Both the position numbers and the translations under genes were made by a program. The notes below the pieces were generated by a model that saw only the letters and a list, made by a program, of their open reading frames with translations, was not told the DNA's origin and did not search any database. 64,000 nt of DNA from JALZUR01 sp965205365 (GTDB lineage: Bacteria > Bdellovibrionota > Bdellovibrionia > Bdellovibrionales > UBA1609). Shown here one piece after another: positions 18,235-28,010 of this stretch (positions within the stretch are counted from its first letter, which is position 1; each line of letters begins with the position of its first letter). Location: NCBI GenBank assembly GCA_965205365.1, contig CBDBGT010000005.1:310001-374000 (forward strand). Reading direction: 5' to 3'.

Positions 18235-20157
18235 ATGCAAAGTTTTTGGTTGTTAGGTGGGCTTTTAGCAACGCCTTTTTTAAGTTTTATTATAGACAGT
18301 TTTTTATATAAAAAGAAAAACATTTTTTGGACAGAGTTTTTGGGTTTAAGCGGTGTTTTTATTCCGTTTATGCTTTCTTGTGTATTGTTTGTTAGATTTT
18401 ATTTAGGTGAACAGCTTGGTATAGATTTAGAGCTTTTATCTTGGATATCAATAGAAGGTGTGAATATAAATTTTGCCATTAGTTACAATCCATTATCCGC
18501 ACTCATGTGTTTGGTTATTACAGGTGTTGGCTTATTGGTACATATTTTTAGTATTGAATATATGAAAAATAAGAAAATCTTTCATAGGTATTTTGCATAT
18601 TTAAATTTATTTATTTTTAATATGCTTTTATTGGTTCTTGGAAAAAATTTACTTGTAACGTTTATTGCTTGGGAGGGTATGGGGTTTTGTTTATATTTAT
18701 TAATAAATTATGGGTGTCAAAGTGGTGAGAAAACTTTTGCTAGAATGAGAGTGTTTGTTATTAATAGGATTGGTGATGCTGGGTTTTTAATTGGAATGGT
18801 TCTTTTGTATTTAAATTTCGGTACATTAGATTATGAGGTGATAAATAAATTTGCTTCAAACCTTGGTGATTTAGGTTGGATGAGTGTTTCAACAGCAGCA
18901 GTGCTTGCTATTTTTATTGGTGTAGCTGCAAAATCATCACAATTACCTTTATCCTTATGGCTTCAAAATAGGACCATAAATTCAATACCGGTGTCAGCTT
19001 TAATATACACTGTGGCTATGGCTGTTCCAGGAATTTATGTTTTGTTTAGATTAAACGGTCTTTTAAGTGTTTCTCCTCAAGGAATGTCAGTAATTGCTTT
19101 TGTTGGAATTTTAACAGCCTTTATAGCTGCTGTTGTTGCTCTTACTGAGCAAGATATAAAAAAAATTCTAGCATGCTCTGCAGTGTCACAGCTTGGTTAT
19201 ATGGTTTTTGCCATTGGTGTGGGCTCATATGTTGGCGCAGTTTTTCATTTAGTAACACATACTTTCTTTAAAGTCTTGATGTTTTTAGGTGCTGGAGTAG
19301 TGGTTCATAGTTTGTCTGGTGAACAGAATATAGAAAAAATGGGAGGTTTAAAAAAATCTATGCCCATTACATACTTTACTTTTTTAATAGGCTGGTTTTT
19401 AAGTATTGGAACTTCTTTTTTTTCAGGGTTTTTTGGTAAAAACGAAATATTTTTTCACACGGTTTTTAAATCAATATTCTTTTGGACTCTTGCCCTAATG
19501 ACCATGGGTGTAACAGTATTTTATATGATAAAATTAATGGTTAAGGTTTTTGAGGGAGAGAGTAGAGTGGAAAAAAATATTTATTCAAATGAATTAAAGT
19601 TTTTATTTGTTCTTCCTTTAGTGATTTTGGCTATTTGTTCAGTGTTTTTTGGGTTTTTAGGTTTGCCACAAAGGATTTTAAACATATTTTCAAAAAACTC
19701 AGCTCATTTACTAGAGCAATGGCTTAGCTTAATGATAAGAAACGTTTATGATGTTAACAAGAGTCTTACCTTAGAGTGGTTGTTGATCCTTTTATTTATT
19801 GTGACCATGGCAGTTTGTAGTGTTTTTGCATATTTTTTATATGTGGAAAAAGAAAGTAGAGTTAGAGGTTGGTTTTCTTATATTGAGCGTTTTTTTGTGA
19901 GTAGAGTTTTTAAAAGATTAGTATATACGAAGGGTTTTTATAAAAATAGTGTTATGCATTTCTTTAAAGAATTTTCTAAAGCTTTGTGGTTATTTATAGA
20001 TGTTAATTTGATAAGTGGATTTTTTATATCAACATCAAGGGCTGTTATGAGTGTTGGAAAAATTAGTAAAACCATTGAATCTAAAAATCTAGAGTTTTAT
20101 GTTATGGTTTTTATTCTTACAATTGCTGTATTCTTAATGGGGGCTCTTTTTATATAA
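18235..20157 (+). CDS. nuoL: NADH-quinone oxidoreductase subunit L
   Basis: This is the distal antiporter-like proton-pumping subunit of complex I, 640 residues. Recognisable blocks are FIAWEGMGFCLYLLINY with the key glutamate, KSSQLPLSLWLQN with the TM7 lysine, and EQDIKKILACSAVSQLGYMV. The C-terminal half holds the long amphipathic lateral helix and the last TM anchor. It starts two bases after nuoK and is followed by nuoM after 12 bases. Confidence 0.95.
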   Translation: MQSFWLLGGLLATPFLSFIIDSFLYKKKNIFWTEFLGLSGVFIPFMLSCVLFVRFYLGEQLGIDLELLSWISIEGVNINFAISYNPLSALMCLVITGVGLLVHIFSIEYMKNKKIFHRYFAYLNLFIFNMLLLVLGKNLLVTFIAWEGMGFCLYLLINYGCQSGEKTFARMRVFVINRIGDAGFLIGMVLLYLNFGTLDYEVINKFASNLGDLGWMSVSTAAVLAIFIGVAAKSSQLPLSLWLQNRTINSIPVSALIYTVAMAVPGIYVLFRLNGLLSVSPQGMSVIAFVGILTAFIAAVVALTEQDIKKILACSAVSQLGYMVFAIGVGSYVGAVFHLVTHTFFKVLMFLGAGVVVHSLSGEQNIEKMGGLKKSMPITYFTFLIGWFLSIGTSFFSGFFGKNEIFFHTVFKSIFFWTLALMTMGVTVFYMIKLMVKVFEGESRVEKNIYSNELKFLFVLPLVILAICSVFFGFLGLPQRILNIFSKNSAHLLEQWLSLMIRNVYDVNKSLTLEWLLILLFIVTMAVCSVFAYFLYVEKESRVRGWFSYIERFFVSRVFKRLVYTKGFYKNSVMHFFKEFSKALWLFIDVNLISGFFISTSRAVMSVGKISKTIESKNLEFYVMVFILTIAVFLMGALFI

Positions 20158-20169
20158 GAGAGTAAAATA

Positions 20170-21677
20170 ATGATATTAACAAACTTATTATGGTTACCAG
20201 TTTTTTTTATTCTTCTACTTTTTTTATTCAAAAAAGATAAGCATTTAAAGGTATTGGGGTTTATTCTTTCAATGTTGCATTTTTTTACGGAATTTTTATT
20301 TATACTAATTTTGATATTGAAAATAAACATCACCAAATGGTGGAGCTTATGAGTCTTTTTAAGCCCCTAGGTATACACTATAGTTTAGGCGTAGATGGAT
20401 TAAGTCTTTTGCTGGTGATGTTTTCACTTTTTATGATGCCACTGGTTATATTAGGCACATGGAATTTAATGGAAACTAAAATAAAACCGTATCTTATAAA
20501 TTTATTTGCATTACAAACTTGTATCATTGGAATTTTTCTTTCATTGGATCTAGTTTTATTTTATATGTTTTTTGAATCCAGCTTAATTCCAATGTTTTTA
20601 TTAATGGGAATGTATGGTGGAAAAGAAAAATTTTTTCCAACAAAGGTGTTTTCATTTTTTATTATTATGAGTTCGATTTTTTTAATAGGCTCAATTATTA
20701 CTATGATGGTTTTATTTGAATCTTTTAATGGGATTATGAGCGCTTTGATGGCAGATATTAAAACCATGGAATTTGCGTTTGTAAAAAACACAATTTTTTC
20801 AACACAAACCATCTTATTCTGTGGCTTCCTAATAGCTTTTGGAGTAAGAGCAGCGCTTTTTCCACTACATACTTGGCTACCAGGGGCTTATGCTCAAAGG
20901 TCAACAGGGGGCTCCATTGTTTTAGGAATGTTGATGTTAACGTCTGGGGCTTATGGGATGATTAGGTTTTTAGGCTTATATTTTCCACAAGCCATTGCGC
21001 AGTATTCTTGGGCCGTTTGCATACTAGCAATTACAGCAATTATTTATAGTGCAGTGATCGCTTTTTCTCAAACAGATGTTAAAAAGTTTATGGCGTATTT
21101 ATCTGTTTTTCATATGGGGTATGTGGTTTTAGGTATTTTTTGTTGGAGTAGTGTTTCTCATACGGGAGCTTTATTTCAGGTGCTGAATCATGGATTAGCC
21201 ATTGGTGGATTGTTATTCATGACTGGAATGCTTTATGAAAGATTTAAGACAAGTCAGATTAAAGATTTTAGAGGGCTAGTAAAAACTATGCCAAACTTCA
21301 CTATTTATTTTTTATTGATTTCTCTTTCAAGTATGGCAGTGCCGCTAACAGTTGGCTTTATGGGAAATTTTTTAATTATTTTAGGGGCTTTTGTTAAAAA
21401 TAAATATTATGGGGTTTTTGCAGTTTTAGGAGCCGTTTTAGGAGCTTTGTGTATGTTAAATATCATTAGAAAGGTTTTTTTTAATTCTGTGCCAGAGGAG
21501 TTTAATAATTTGAGCAATGTTGATTTGTCAAAAAGAGAAATATTTTTATTGACTCCTATAGTGATTTTGATTTTTTTAATGGGCTTTTATCCTAAAAGCA
21601 TTACAAGTTTTTTAATTAAGGGGGGTGAAGAGATAAATAGTATACAGGTGGAAGAGAGTGGTTATGTTGTTAAATAA
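20170..21677 (+). CDS. nuoM: NADH-quinone oxidoreductase subunit M, interrupted by a one-base frameshift
   Basis: This is an antiporter-like proton-pumping subunit. The main frame (20337-21677) contains LGVDGLSLLLVMFS, FYMFFESSLIPMFLLMG with the TM5 glutamate, AALFPLHTWLPGAYAQ, and QTDVKKFMAYLSVFHMGYV. It lacks the first two helices, which are present in another frame from ATG 20170 (MILTNLLWLPVFFILLLFLF). One extra T in the T run at 20280-20286 would join them through YGIFIYTNFDIENKHHQMVE, matching the usual NuoM linker before the LGVDG motif. This is either a sequencing error or a true frameshift. The ATG at 20337 has no good ribosome binding site. Confidence 0.88.
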
Positions 21678-23157
21678 CTTCCCCTTAATGGATTTTTATT
21701 TAATATTTCCAGGAGCTTGTCTTTTTTTTAGTTCAATTTTTATATTGTTTATTAAAATTTTTTTAAAAAATAAGAAATCAAAAAAAAGAATAGTAGCAGG
21801 CTTTGGAATTGGGGGTGTTTTATTAGCCGGTCTGTTAAGTATAATCACCTTTAACTTATTAGGCGATGAGGAGAGGTTTATATTTTACGATGCTCTTTTT
21901 TTTAATTCTTTTACATGCTGGGTTGGAGTGGCGATTTCTTTTGGAGCTGTTTTTTCCATAGTTTTATTTCAGAAAAATAAAGAAATTATAGGAGAGCAAT
22001 TTTTTGAATTTTTGTTTTTGTTTTTAAACTCTGTATTAGGTGCTTTCATTGTTTTATGGAGCAATCATTTTTTAGTGCTCTTTGTAGGCCTTGAGTTAGT
22101 TATTCTGCCCTTATGTATGATGATTTTACTCAATTGTAGAGATGGTAGTGGGAAAGAATTTGTAATAAAGTATTATATTTTAGGTAGTGTGGCCTCAGCT
22201 TTTTTTCTTTTAGGTTTGGCCCTAGTGTACGGCGCCTTGGTAGGAGAGTTTGAAGGTGATGTTTTTTTAAACATAGAGGGGTTTTTAGGGGCGTCTTTTA
22301 TGCTTATGAAGACAGATTATTTATTTTTAGTTGGATCCACATTTATGTTATTTTCATCTTTTTTTAGATTGGGTGTTTTTCCTTTTCATGGTTGGGTTCT
22401 AGACGTATACCACAGGGCCAATACAGCAGTGACATACTATATGATGACTGTTGTAAAAATTGTAGTGATTCTTTTGATACTTAAATTAATGAGTGCAGGG
22501 TTTTTAATAGAAAATTATTTTTTTCAACGAGTACTTGAGTGGATAGTGGTTTTTTCTATGTTGTTTGGAGCCCTTTTTGCTTCTTCTCAAGAAAGCGTTA
22601 AAAAAATATTTATTTATTCAGGGATGATTCATTTAAGTTATATGTTGATGCCTCTTCTAGGTTATGGTTTTAAGGGAGCGGGTAGTGTGGAAGCTCTTGT
22701 TTTTTATTTGTTTCCATACATCTTTTTTTCTGGTTTAGTTTTCTATATTCTTCAAAAACTTGAGGAGAAGAAAGGGGCTTATGTGACAGTCTCTGATTTA
22801 AGAGGCTTATATCAAAGGTGGCCTAAAGAGTCTTTAATACTTTTATTAAGTGTTTTAGGCTTATCAGGGATGCCTCCCTTAGTAGGCTTTGTAACCAAGG
22901 TTTATATTATTAAAAATTCCATAGAAACAGGCTTTTATTGGGTGTCTTTTTGGGCCTTGTTAGCCGGTGGGGTGAGTATGGTTTATTATTTAAGGATAAT
23001 AAAACAAATTTTTTTCTATGATTTTAATGAAGAGCTTCATGTTTTGTGGAAGAACCCCTTAGGTGAAAAAACTTTTTGTGCTAAAGGACTGCTCTCCTTA
23101 TTGATACTCTTAGGTTTTTCACTAATGTCTATTTACTACTTTCCTTTAAATTCATAA
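21658..23157 (+). CDS. nuoN: NADH-quinone oxidoreductase subunit N
   Basis: This is the third antiporter-like subunit of complex I, ~499 residues with about 14 membrane helices. Family blocks are FVGLELVILPLCMMILLNCR with the conserved glutamate, KYYILGSVASAFFLLGLALV, FPFHGWVLDVYHRANTAVTY and ESVKKIFIYSGMIHLSYML. The start is GTG 21658 or ATG 21664, inside the end of nuoM, suggesting translational coupling. Its 3' end overlaps the convergent patatin gene by 22 bases. Confidence 0.92.
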   Translation: MVMLLNNFPLMDFYLIFPGACLFFSSIFILFIKIFLKNKKSKKRIVAGFGIGGVLLAGLLSIITFNLLGDEERFIFYDALFFNSFTCWVGVAISFGAVFSIVLFQKNKEIIGEQFFEFLFLFLNSVLGAFIVLWSNHFLVLFVGLELVILPLCMMILLNCRDGSGKEFVIKYYILGSVASAFFLLGLALVYGALVGEFEGDVFLNIEGFLGASFMLMKTDYLFLVGSTFMLFSSFFRLGVFPFHGWVLDVYHRANTAVTYYMMTVVKIVVILLILKLMSAGFLIENYFFQRVLEWIVVFSMLFGALFASSQESVKKIFIYSGMIHLSYMLMPLLGYGFKGAGSVEALVFYLFPYIFFSGLVFYILQKLEEKKGAYVTVSDLRGLYQRWPKESLILLLSVLGLSGMPPLVGFVTKVYIIKNSIETGFYWVSFWALLAGGVSMVYYLRIIKQIFFYDFNEELHVLWKNPLGEKTFCAKGLLSLLILLGFSLMSIYYFPLNS

Positions 23158-24380
23158 TCTCGAAGACTGTTCATTGCAGCTTTAAAGCCAACGGTGATGA
23201 TTTTATTTAAAATTTTAGGCTTTAAAGATAAATGATCGGCAAAAAACATCTCATAGTCTTGTGAGCTAGGGTTAATATATAAGACATTAGCATTACGATC
23301 AGGGAAAAACTTTTTTTCAAGGCGCCGTATGATTTTATTTGCCTTAGGTTTGTCTATTGTTTTAAGGAGAATGCTTTCAAGGTCATTAAACAGCTCTTTA
23401 AGTTTATCTTTAGAATTAATATGGTTTACAATTTTATGTTGAATCATTTGATAGAGAGCTTGATTAAGAATTACAGGAAGTCCGTAGGTGTCTAAAGAAC
23501 CAAACTCCTCATTTATTCTATAAGGCTCCATGGAATAGGACACAACAACTAAGTCTGAACCGTGTTCAAGGGCAATATGAGAGCTTAAAGAGTCTCGAAC
23601 TTCACCATCAAAGAAGGTCTCACCATTTATTTTCACAGGGGCAAAAATTGGGGGAAGAGCCGTGGAAGCTGTTATGGCAGTGGCAACATCAACACCGGTT
23701 ATATAATTGGTGTCCTCTCTCATGCTTTTAATGTCATCATTTAAATGGTATTTAGAAAAAACAGCTTTTTTAGGGTGATTTAAATAGGTTGCAACAATGA
23801 ATAAATCTGCCACAAGGTCTTTAAAGTTTGTAGACTCAGACTTTAGGACTACTTTTTGAAAGTATTCACCTATGCCTTTGGTTGAAAAAAAACCATTAAT
23901 TTTAAAAGCTCTTTTAAGTAAGCTTTCAATGCCGCCCCAACTTATAATTCCATCTGAGAAGAGACTGGGTATCCACGTGGAGGGAGAAGGGGAGGGGGTG
24001 GATAGGTTGATGCTGAATACGTTCTTATACTTTATGGAGGGTAGCTTGTGACTAGGCTCTAAGTTTTTTAAATCTAGAGTATCAAGGTTGTGCTTACCCT
24101 GGGTAAAAGCGAAAATGATATCCTCTACTGAAAAGCCTGCTGCAAAAAATGTGGCAATTACAGAGCCTGCACTTGTTCCCACATAGCGTTTAAAAGCTAA
24201 GGGGTTGCTATGGACGTCTTTGGTATTTCCTATTGAAAAGCCCTTGTTTTTTAGGGCTAAGGCTACACCAATATGGAATGCCGCGGCTTTCATACCACCA
24301 CCGCTTAATACAAGAGAGGGGTTTGAACATTTTATAGTGGTCATAAACAAGAGTCTGGGCTTTTGTATGTGAATATTCAA
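23136..24380 (-). CDS. patatin-like phospholipase
   Basis: This is a serine lipid acyl hydrolase of the patatin fold. The oxyanion loop is LVLSGGGMKAAAFHIG, the nucleophile elbow is GTSAG with S70, and the catalytic aspartate is D258 in FFDGEVRDSL. The family usually has DGG or DGA, here DGE. A second possible start is M13 (24344), directly before the GGG block. The length of 414 residues exceeds the ~300 of minimal patatins; the last ~120 residues are of unknown role. There is no signal peptide of obvious type. In predators and pathogens such enzymes often act on host membranes, but here that is only a possibility. Confidence 0.9.
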   Translation of the reverse strand: MNIHIQKPRLLFMTTIKCSNPSLVLSGGGMKAAAFHIGVALALKNKGFSIGNTKDVHSNPLAFKRYVGTSAGSVIATFFAAGFSVEDIIFAFTQGKHNLDTLDLKNLEPSHKLPSIKYKNVFSINLSTPSPSPSTWIPSLFSDGIISWGGIESLLKRAFKINGFFSTKGIGEYFQKVVLKSESTNFKDLVADLFIVATYLNHPKKAVFSKYHLNDDIKSMREDTNYITGVDVATAITASTALPPIFAPVKINGETFFDGEVRDSLSSHIALEHGSDLVVVSYSMEPYRINEEFGSLDTYGLPVILNQALYQMIQHKIVNHINSKDKLKELFNDLESILLKTIDKPKANKIIRRLEKKFFPDRNANVLYINPSSQDYEMFFADHLSLKPKILNKIITVGFKAAMNSLRDYEFKGK

Positions 24381-24856
24381 GAAATTTTTATTAACTTAAG
24401 TCTAGGAATTTAGGTTAGAAGGACTATGTAAATCTAGGTTTTTAAACAAAAGCATAAGAAAGTAAGAGTTAAATCCATGGGTTTTTTATGGAGCTGATTT
24501 AGTAGTGTTTTTATAAAAAACTTATGAAAGCCTTTATTTAAAAGAAACTTTGATTTTAAAAAGCTTTTCTCATGGGCCTAATATGAAGATAAACCCTCCT
24601 ATGTTTAAAAGAGTAAAAATAAGACTAAATTATGTTTTATTTATAGAGGCTTTTTAAAAGAGCTTACCCTTTACTGTTTAAACGTTAAACAGAGCGTTAA
24701 TGGTTCACCATAGTTATTATAGAGTTAAGCTTAGTCTATTAGGTGGACGTAAAAGAAGTGCATAAAGATTAGGATATATGGCTTAAAGTCCTGATTACTC
24801 AAAGGACCATTGTAAATAGTCATATGGGTGATAAAACCAATAGGTCAGGAGGACTA
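24381..24856. other. 476-base regulatory gap before the pilus region
   Basis: This long A+T-rich divergent gap lies between the patatin gene and the coiled-coil regulator. It contains a perfect 8-bp inverted repeat (24674-24692) and an AGGAGG just before the next start. No RNA gene or further coding frame with a ribosome binding site was recognised. Confidence 0.45.
24674..24692. promoter_or_regulatory. perfect inverted repeat, candidate operator
   Basis: CTGTTTAA, a 3-base ACG spacer, then TTAAACAG: two 8-base arms with perfect dyad symmetry, about 165 bases before the start of a gene for a helix-turn-helix protein. The size and symmetry fit a dimeric regulator site, possibly autoregulatory. 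In AT-rich DNA such a repeat could also arise by chance. Confidence 0.4.
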
Positions 24857-25375
24857 ATGAACTTTCAACTTTCTTTAACTGAGTATTCTGCAAAATATAA
24901 GGTGAGTGTTTCTACTTTGCGCAGGAGAATTAAGAAAAAGGAAATTTTGTTTGTTCAAGAGGCTGGAAAGTATATTCTTCCAGATGTTCCTTATGACAAG
25001 GTTTTAGATCATAGCATTGCCCACCTCACATATAATATGACTAGCCGCAAGCCTGATGCTTCTCTTCAAAAGAGTACCCCTCAAGCTGCGGTGGTCTCAC
25101 CTTTAGAGTCTTTAGATTTGTCCTTTCAAACAGGAGAAGGAGATAAGCCACTTATTCAAGCTAATGATGAAGGAAAATTAAAATCAGAAGAACTCATGGA
25201 GTTAAAAAAGGCTTATACTTTGGTTTTAAGTGAAAAAGAAGAGCAAATTTTCCAGCTTAAGCAGCATATTACTGACTTAAAAACCCTAAATAAAGCCTTT
25301 GAAAATGAAATAGATAGGCTTGAACAAAAAAACTTGGCAGAATTTAAAACATCTTTTATTAAACACACGCTTTAA
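24857..25375 (+). CDS. helix-turn-helix protein with C-terminal coiled coil
   Basis: The start at ATG 24857 is chosen because AGGAGG (24848-24852 region) precedes it at normal spacing; an upstream ATG at 24824 has none. The ~172-residue product opens with a MerR/excisionase-like helix-turn-helix (LTEYSAKYKVSVSTLRRRIK, then a wing-like KYILPDV). A linker rich in Ser, Pro and Gln follows, and the end is a coiled coil (KAYTLVLSEKEEQIFQLKQH, then TDLKTLNKAFENEIDRLEQK). It sits just upstream of the OmpA-like gene and the Tad pilus genes, and may regulate them. No named family was recognised. Confidence 0.7.
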   Translation: MNFQLSLTEYSAKYKVSVSTLRRRIKKKEILFVQEAGKYILPDVPYDKVLDHSIAHLTYNMTSRKPDASLQKSTPQAAVVSPLESLDLSFQTGEGDKPLIQANDEGKLKSEELMELKKAYTLVLSEKEEQIFQLKQHITDLKTLNKAFENEIDRLEQKNLAEFKTSFIKHTL

Positions 25376-25475
25376 GCAACACAGCTATTTAAGCTATTGT
25401 AGCAGGTCTAAAGTCATATATTATATGAACTGTTAAAAATAAAAACTTAGTTAAATAAATAATAAAGGGGGCTGG

Positions 25476-26810
25476 ATGTATAATGTGCTATGGATATTGG
25501 CAATACTTTTCCTATCAACACCAGCAATGGCAAACTATGTTGGCAGTGAGACTCAGTATTTTAATCCAACCTCGGACAATATGGATTTTTTTACAGTCCA
25601 TTCATCAAGAACTTTGTCCAAAGGAATATTAAGAACAACATTGTTTTTTGATTATGGAAAAAATACTCATCACTTATCTAATTTTAAAAATGAAATGCTT
25701 CAAGGTCAGTTGGGTTTAGGTTTAGGTTTAGGAAATAGAGTGTCTTTTTCTGTGGTGGGCTTAGGGGTTTTAAATCATCATGGTAGAGTTGGTGGAGCCT
25801 ATACAAAAGATAATTTTACCTATTTAAGAACGAGTTTAAAATATAGGTTTTGCCAATGTTATAAAGGTGGGTTTGCTGTTGTTGCAGGTATGGGTTTTGG
25901 TTTTATAGACCCAGAGTATTTTATTGATGATGATAATGATTTTGGAGCTTCGGTTATTTTTGTATATGATAGAATACTTACAGACAGTGTGAAGTTTGGA
26001 GTAAATCTTGGTTATAGATATAAAAATTCTAAAAGCATAAGGCCAGGGTCCTTAGTGTATGGGGATTTTATCACATCAAGAAATGGAAGTGATGTCCTTA
26101 CTTCATTAGGTCTTAATGTTTTGTTAAGCAAAAAATGGGTAGCAACTTCTGAAATTTATATGAATTTACCACTTAATGAGTTTTTTGATTTTAAAGCTCA
26201 TAAGAATATGTATGATCAAAAGGGGGCTGAGGTTCTTCTGGGTGTGAATTACAATTTTACTCAAAACATGGATATTGGTTTTGGTGGCACAGCGGGGGTT
26301 TTCTCCCATGGGCAAAACGCTCCTTGGAGAGTGTTTTTAGCAATGGGTTATGGTTTTAAAGGAGCTAGTAAAAAAGATACTGTTTTTAGTTTTTCTAAAG
26401 GTCAATGGGCTAAAAAATATTTTAAAGCACCAGTTAAAGAGGTTGATAAGAAAGATGTTTTGTTGGAAAAATTTTTTAATATTAAAGCAGACTTTGCTCA
26501 AGGGAGCGCAAACCTAAATGATTTAGCAAAAATGAAGCTTGATAAAAAAATTGGAACATACTTAAGGGAGAACAAAGAGTATAAGATGATTTTTGTTCAG
26601 GGGTATGTAGATTCATTGGGGGAAAAAAAGCTTAATAAGGCCTTAAGTCAGGGTAGGGCTCAGGCTATTAAAAACTACTTAGTTAGAGTCCATAAGGTTT
26701 TAATTGATAAAATTAAAGTAGTGAGTTTTCAGGAGGGCACTTTAATTTTTAACCAATCTAATTTAAATAAAAAAACTAAGAATAAACGAATTATGATTAA
26801 GATTAAATAG
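25476..26810 (+). CDS. outer membrane beta-barrel protein with OmpA-like domain
   Basis: The signal peptide is MYNVLWILAILFLSTPAMA. Residues ~25-310 are rich in Gly, Tyr and Phe with alternating hydrophobic patterns typical of beta-barrel strands. The C-terminal ~110 residues form an OmpA/MotB-like peptidoglycan-binding domain: FAQGSANLND, then the conserved helix-strand VQGYVDSLGEKKLNKALSQG and RAQAIKNYLV. In the usual OmpA motif the position of GYVD reads GHTD/GYTD; the aspartate is kept. AAAGGGGGC precedes the ATG. The next downstream genes encode the Tad pilus, so this protein may anchor or accompany it. Confidence 0.85.
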   Translation: MYNVLWILAILFLSTPAMANYVGSETQYFNPTSDNMDFFTVHSSRTLSKGILRTTLFFDYGKNTHHLSNFKNEMLQGQLGLGLGLGNRVSFSVVGLGVLNHHGRVGGAYTKDNFTYLRTSLKYRFCQCYKGGFAVVAGMGFGFIDPEYFIDDDNDFGASVIFVYDRILTDSVKFGVNLGYRYKNSKSIRPGSLVYGDFITSRNGSDVLTSLGLNVLLSKKWVATSEIYMNLPLNEFFDFKAHKNMYDQKGAEVLLGVNYNFTQNMDIGFGGTAGVFSHGQNAPWRVFLAMGYGFKGASKKDTVFSFSKGQWAKKYFKAPVKEVDKKDVLLEKFFNIKADFAQGSANLNDLAKMKLDKKIGTYLRENKEYKMIFVQGYVDSLGEKKLNKALSQGRAQAIKNYLVRVHKVLIDKIKVVSFQEGTLIFNQSNLNKKTKNKRIMIKIK

Positions 26811-27037
26811 TTTTTTTAAAATCTAGATTTGTTTTAATCTGATACATACTTATATTTAAAGAAACTCTGACATTAAGCTTTTGTCTCGTATTGAAACATT
26901 TTAATGCCTCTGATTTTGGATCAATGGGGTTTAATTTGATTTTAAGGAAAAATAAAGAAATTTTATTAAAGAAAACCTTAAGGAGGGACGATAAAAGGGT
27001 ATGTATTTTAAACTATTAATTATTTAAGGGAGGCGTA

Positions 27038-27244
27038 ATGAAAAAGGTGACACAGGGATTTAAAAAAGCTGTAGTAAATTTTTGGGAAGACGAGGATGCA
27101 CAGGGAATGATAGAGTATATTCTTATTCTTGTGGCAGTTGTTGCCATTGTAGGTGTAGCAGGAAAGGCAATTAAAAATTCGGTTTCCAGTAAAGCCAATA
27201 GTTTGGGTAGTGAAATTGGCAATTTTAGTGTTGGCGACGAGTAA
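27038..27244 (+). CDS. flp: Flp-type pilin (Tad pilus major subunit)
   Basis: This 68-residue type IVb prepilin has a leader MKKVTQGFKKAVVNFWEDED and then the QGMIEYILILVAVVAIVG helix. Cleavage after A21 would place glutamate E26 at +5 and Y27 at +6, the Flp EY signature; Ala at -1 instead of Gly is tolerated in some pilins. GGGAGG lies before the ATG. It is the first gene of the pilus operon and probably has its own promoter in the 227 bases upstream. Confidence 0.93.
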   Translation: MKKVTQGFKKAVVNFWEDEDAQGMIEYILILVAVVAIVGVAGKAIKNSVSSKANSLGSEIGNFSVGDE

Positions 27245-27460
27245 ATGGCGTTAGAACTTGTGCTTTTAATATCTTTTGTAGGGCTCGTCATAGTATCTGC
27301 TATGATGGGCGAAAATGGGCTTACGGCGCAGTTTTATAATTCTGGACCTATGCTTGCCATTCGTATGGAAAAAAGAATGGCTACAGGAAAGTGTTTTCAC
27401 GTGCCTAAAGGTGGCGGTGTGCCCTGTAAGCATATGTTGTTCATTGGGTTGTCAAGATAA
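27245..27460 (+). CDS. small membrane protein of the pilus operon
   Basis: This 71-residue protein starts directly at the end of flp. It has a hydrophobic N-terminal segment (LELVLLISFVGLVIVSAMM) with a glutamate at position 4 and no leader peptide, followed by a short soluble part with two cysteines (KCFHVPKGGGVPCKHM). Its position and the lone N-terminal helix suggest a minor pilus component, but it lacks a prepilin cleavage site. No family was recognised. Confidence 0.65.
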   Translation: MALELVLLISFVGLVIVSAMMGENGLTAQFYNSGPMLAIRMEKRMATGKCFHVPKGGGVPCKHMLFIGLSR

Positions 27461-27497
27461 AATAAAGTAAATACTTTTTGATGACGATACTTAATTT

Positions 27498-28010
27498 ATG
27501 TTTCAATGGTTACAGGCTTACGTATCATATATTATATTCACAGTGATTCTTTTAGAGTTGATTGTTGCTGTTTATTTAGATTTAGTAACAGCAAAATTTC
27601 CTAATAAACTTTTTATTATTTACTTAAGCACCAATACTATTTTATTTAGCTTACTTCATGGCTTGTCGGGTGTGGGGTTGAGTCTTTTAACTTTTGGAGT
27701 TGCGATTTTACTACTCATTCCAATATATTTTACAAAAATATTAGGAGGTGGGGATGTTAAACTCATACTCTCAATTTCTCCAGCGTTGTTAATGGATGAG
27801 TTTATTAGTTTCCTTTTTATGTCATTTTTATGGGCTGGACTGTTTGGTTTATTAAGGAGTTTGCTTGGGGGAAATTTAAGAGCACTTTTAATGAATACAC
27901 TTTTTGCTTTTAAAAAAGTTACAGTTGCAGAAGATGTCATGCCGTTTACAGTGGGGATTTTACTTGGTTGGTGTTCTTATAAGTCTATTTTAGGATTGGG
28001 TTTTATATGA
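27498..28010 (+). CDS. cpaA: prepilin peptidase CpaA/TadV (A24)
   Basis: This membrane aspartic protease cleaves the leader of the Flp pilin and of the pseudopilins. Its 170 residues and about six helices fit the short CpaA/TadV type without the methylase domain. The two catalytic aspartates are visible: D28 (VYLDLVTAKFPNKL) and D86 in the GGGDVKL motif. The gene lies between the pilin and pseudopilin genes and overlaps the next start by four bases. Confidence 0.92.
   Translation: MFQWLQAYVSYIIFTVILLELIVAVYLDLVTAKFPNKLFIIYLSTNTILFSLLHGLSGVGLSLLTFGVAILLLIPIYFTKILGGGDVKLILSISPALLMDEFISFLFMSFLWAGLFGLLRSLLGGNLRALLMNTLFAFKKVTVAEDVMPFTVGILLGWCSYKSILGLGFI

Noticed and set aside
20170..20352. A separate 60-residue membrane protein between nuoL and nuoM
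   Set aside because: It supplies exactly the missing first helices of NuoM; a one-base frameshift is the simpler explanation.
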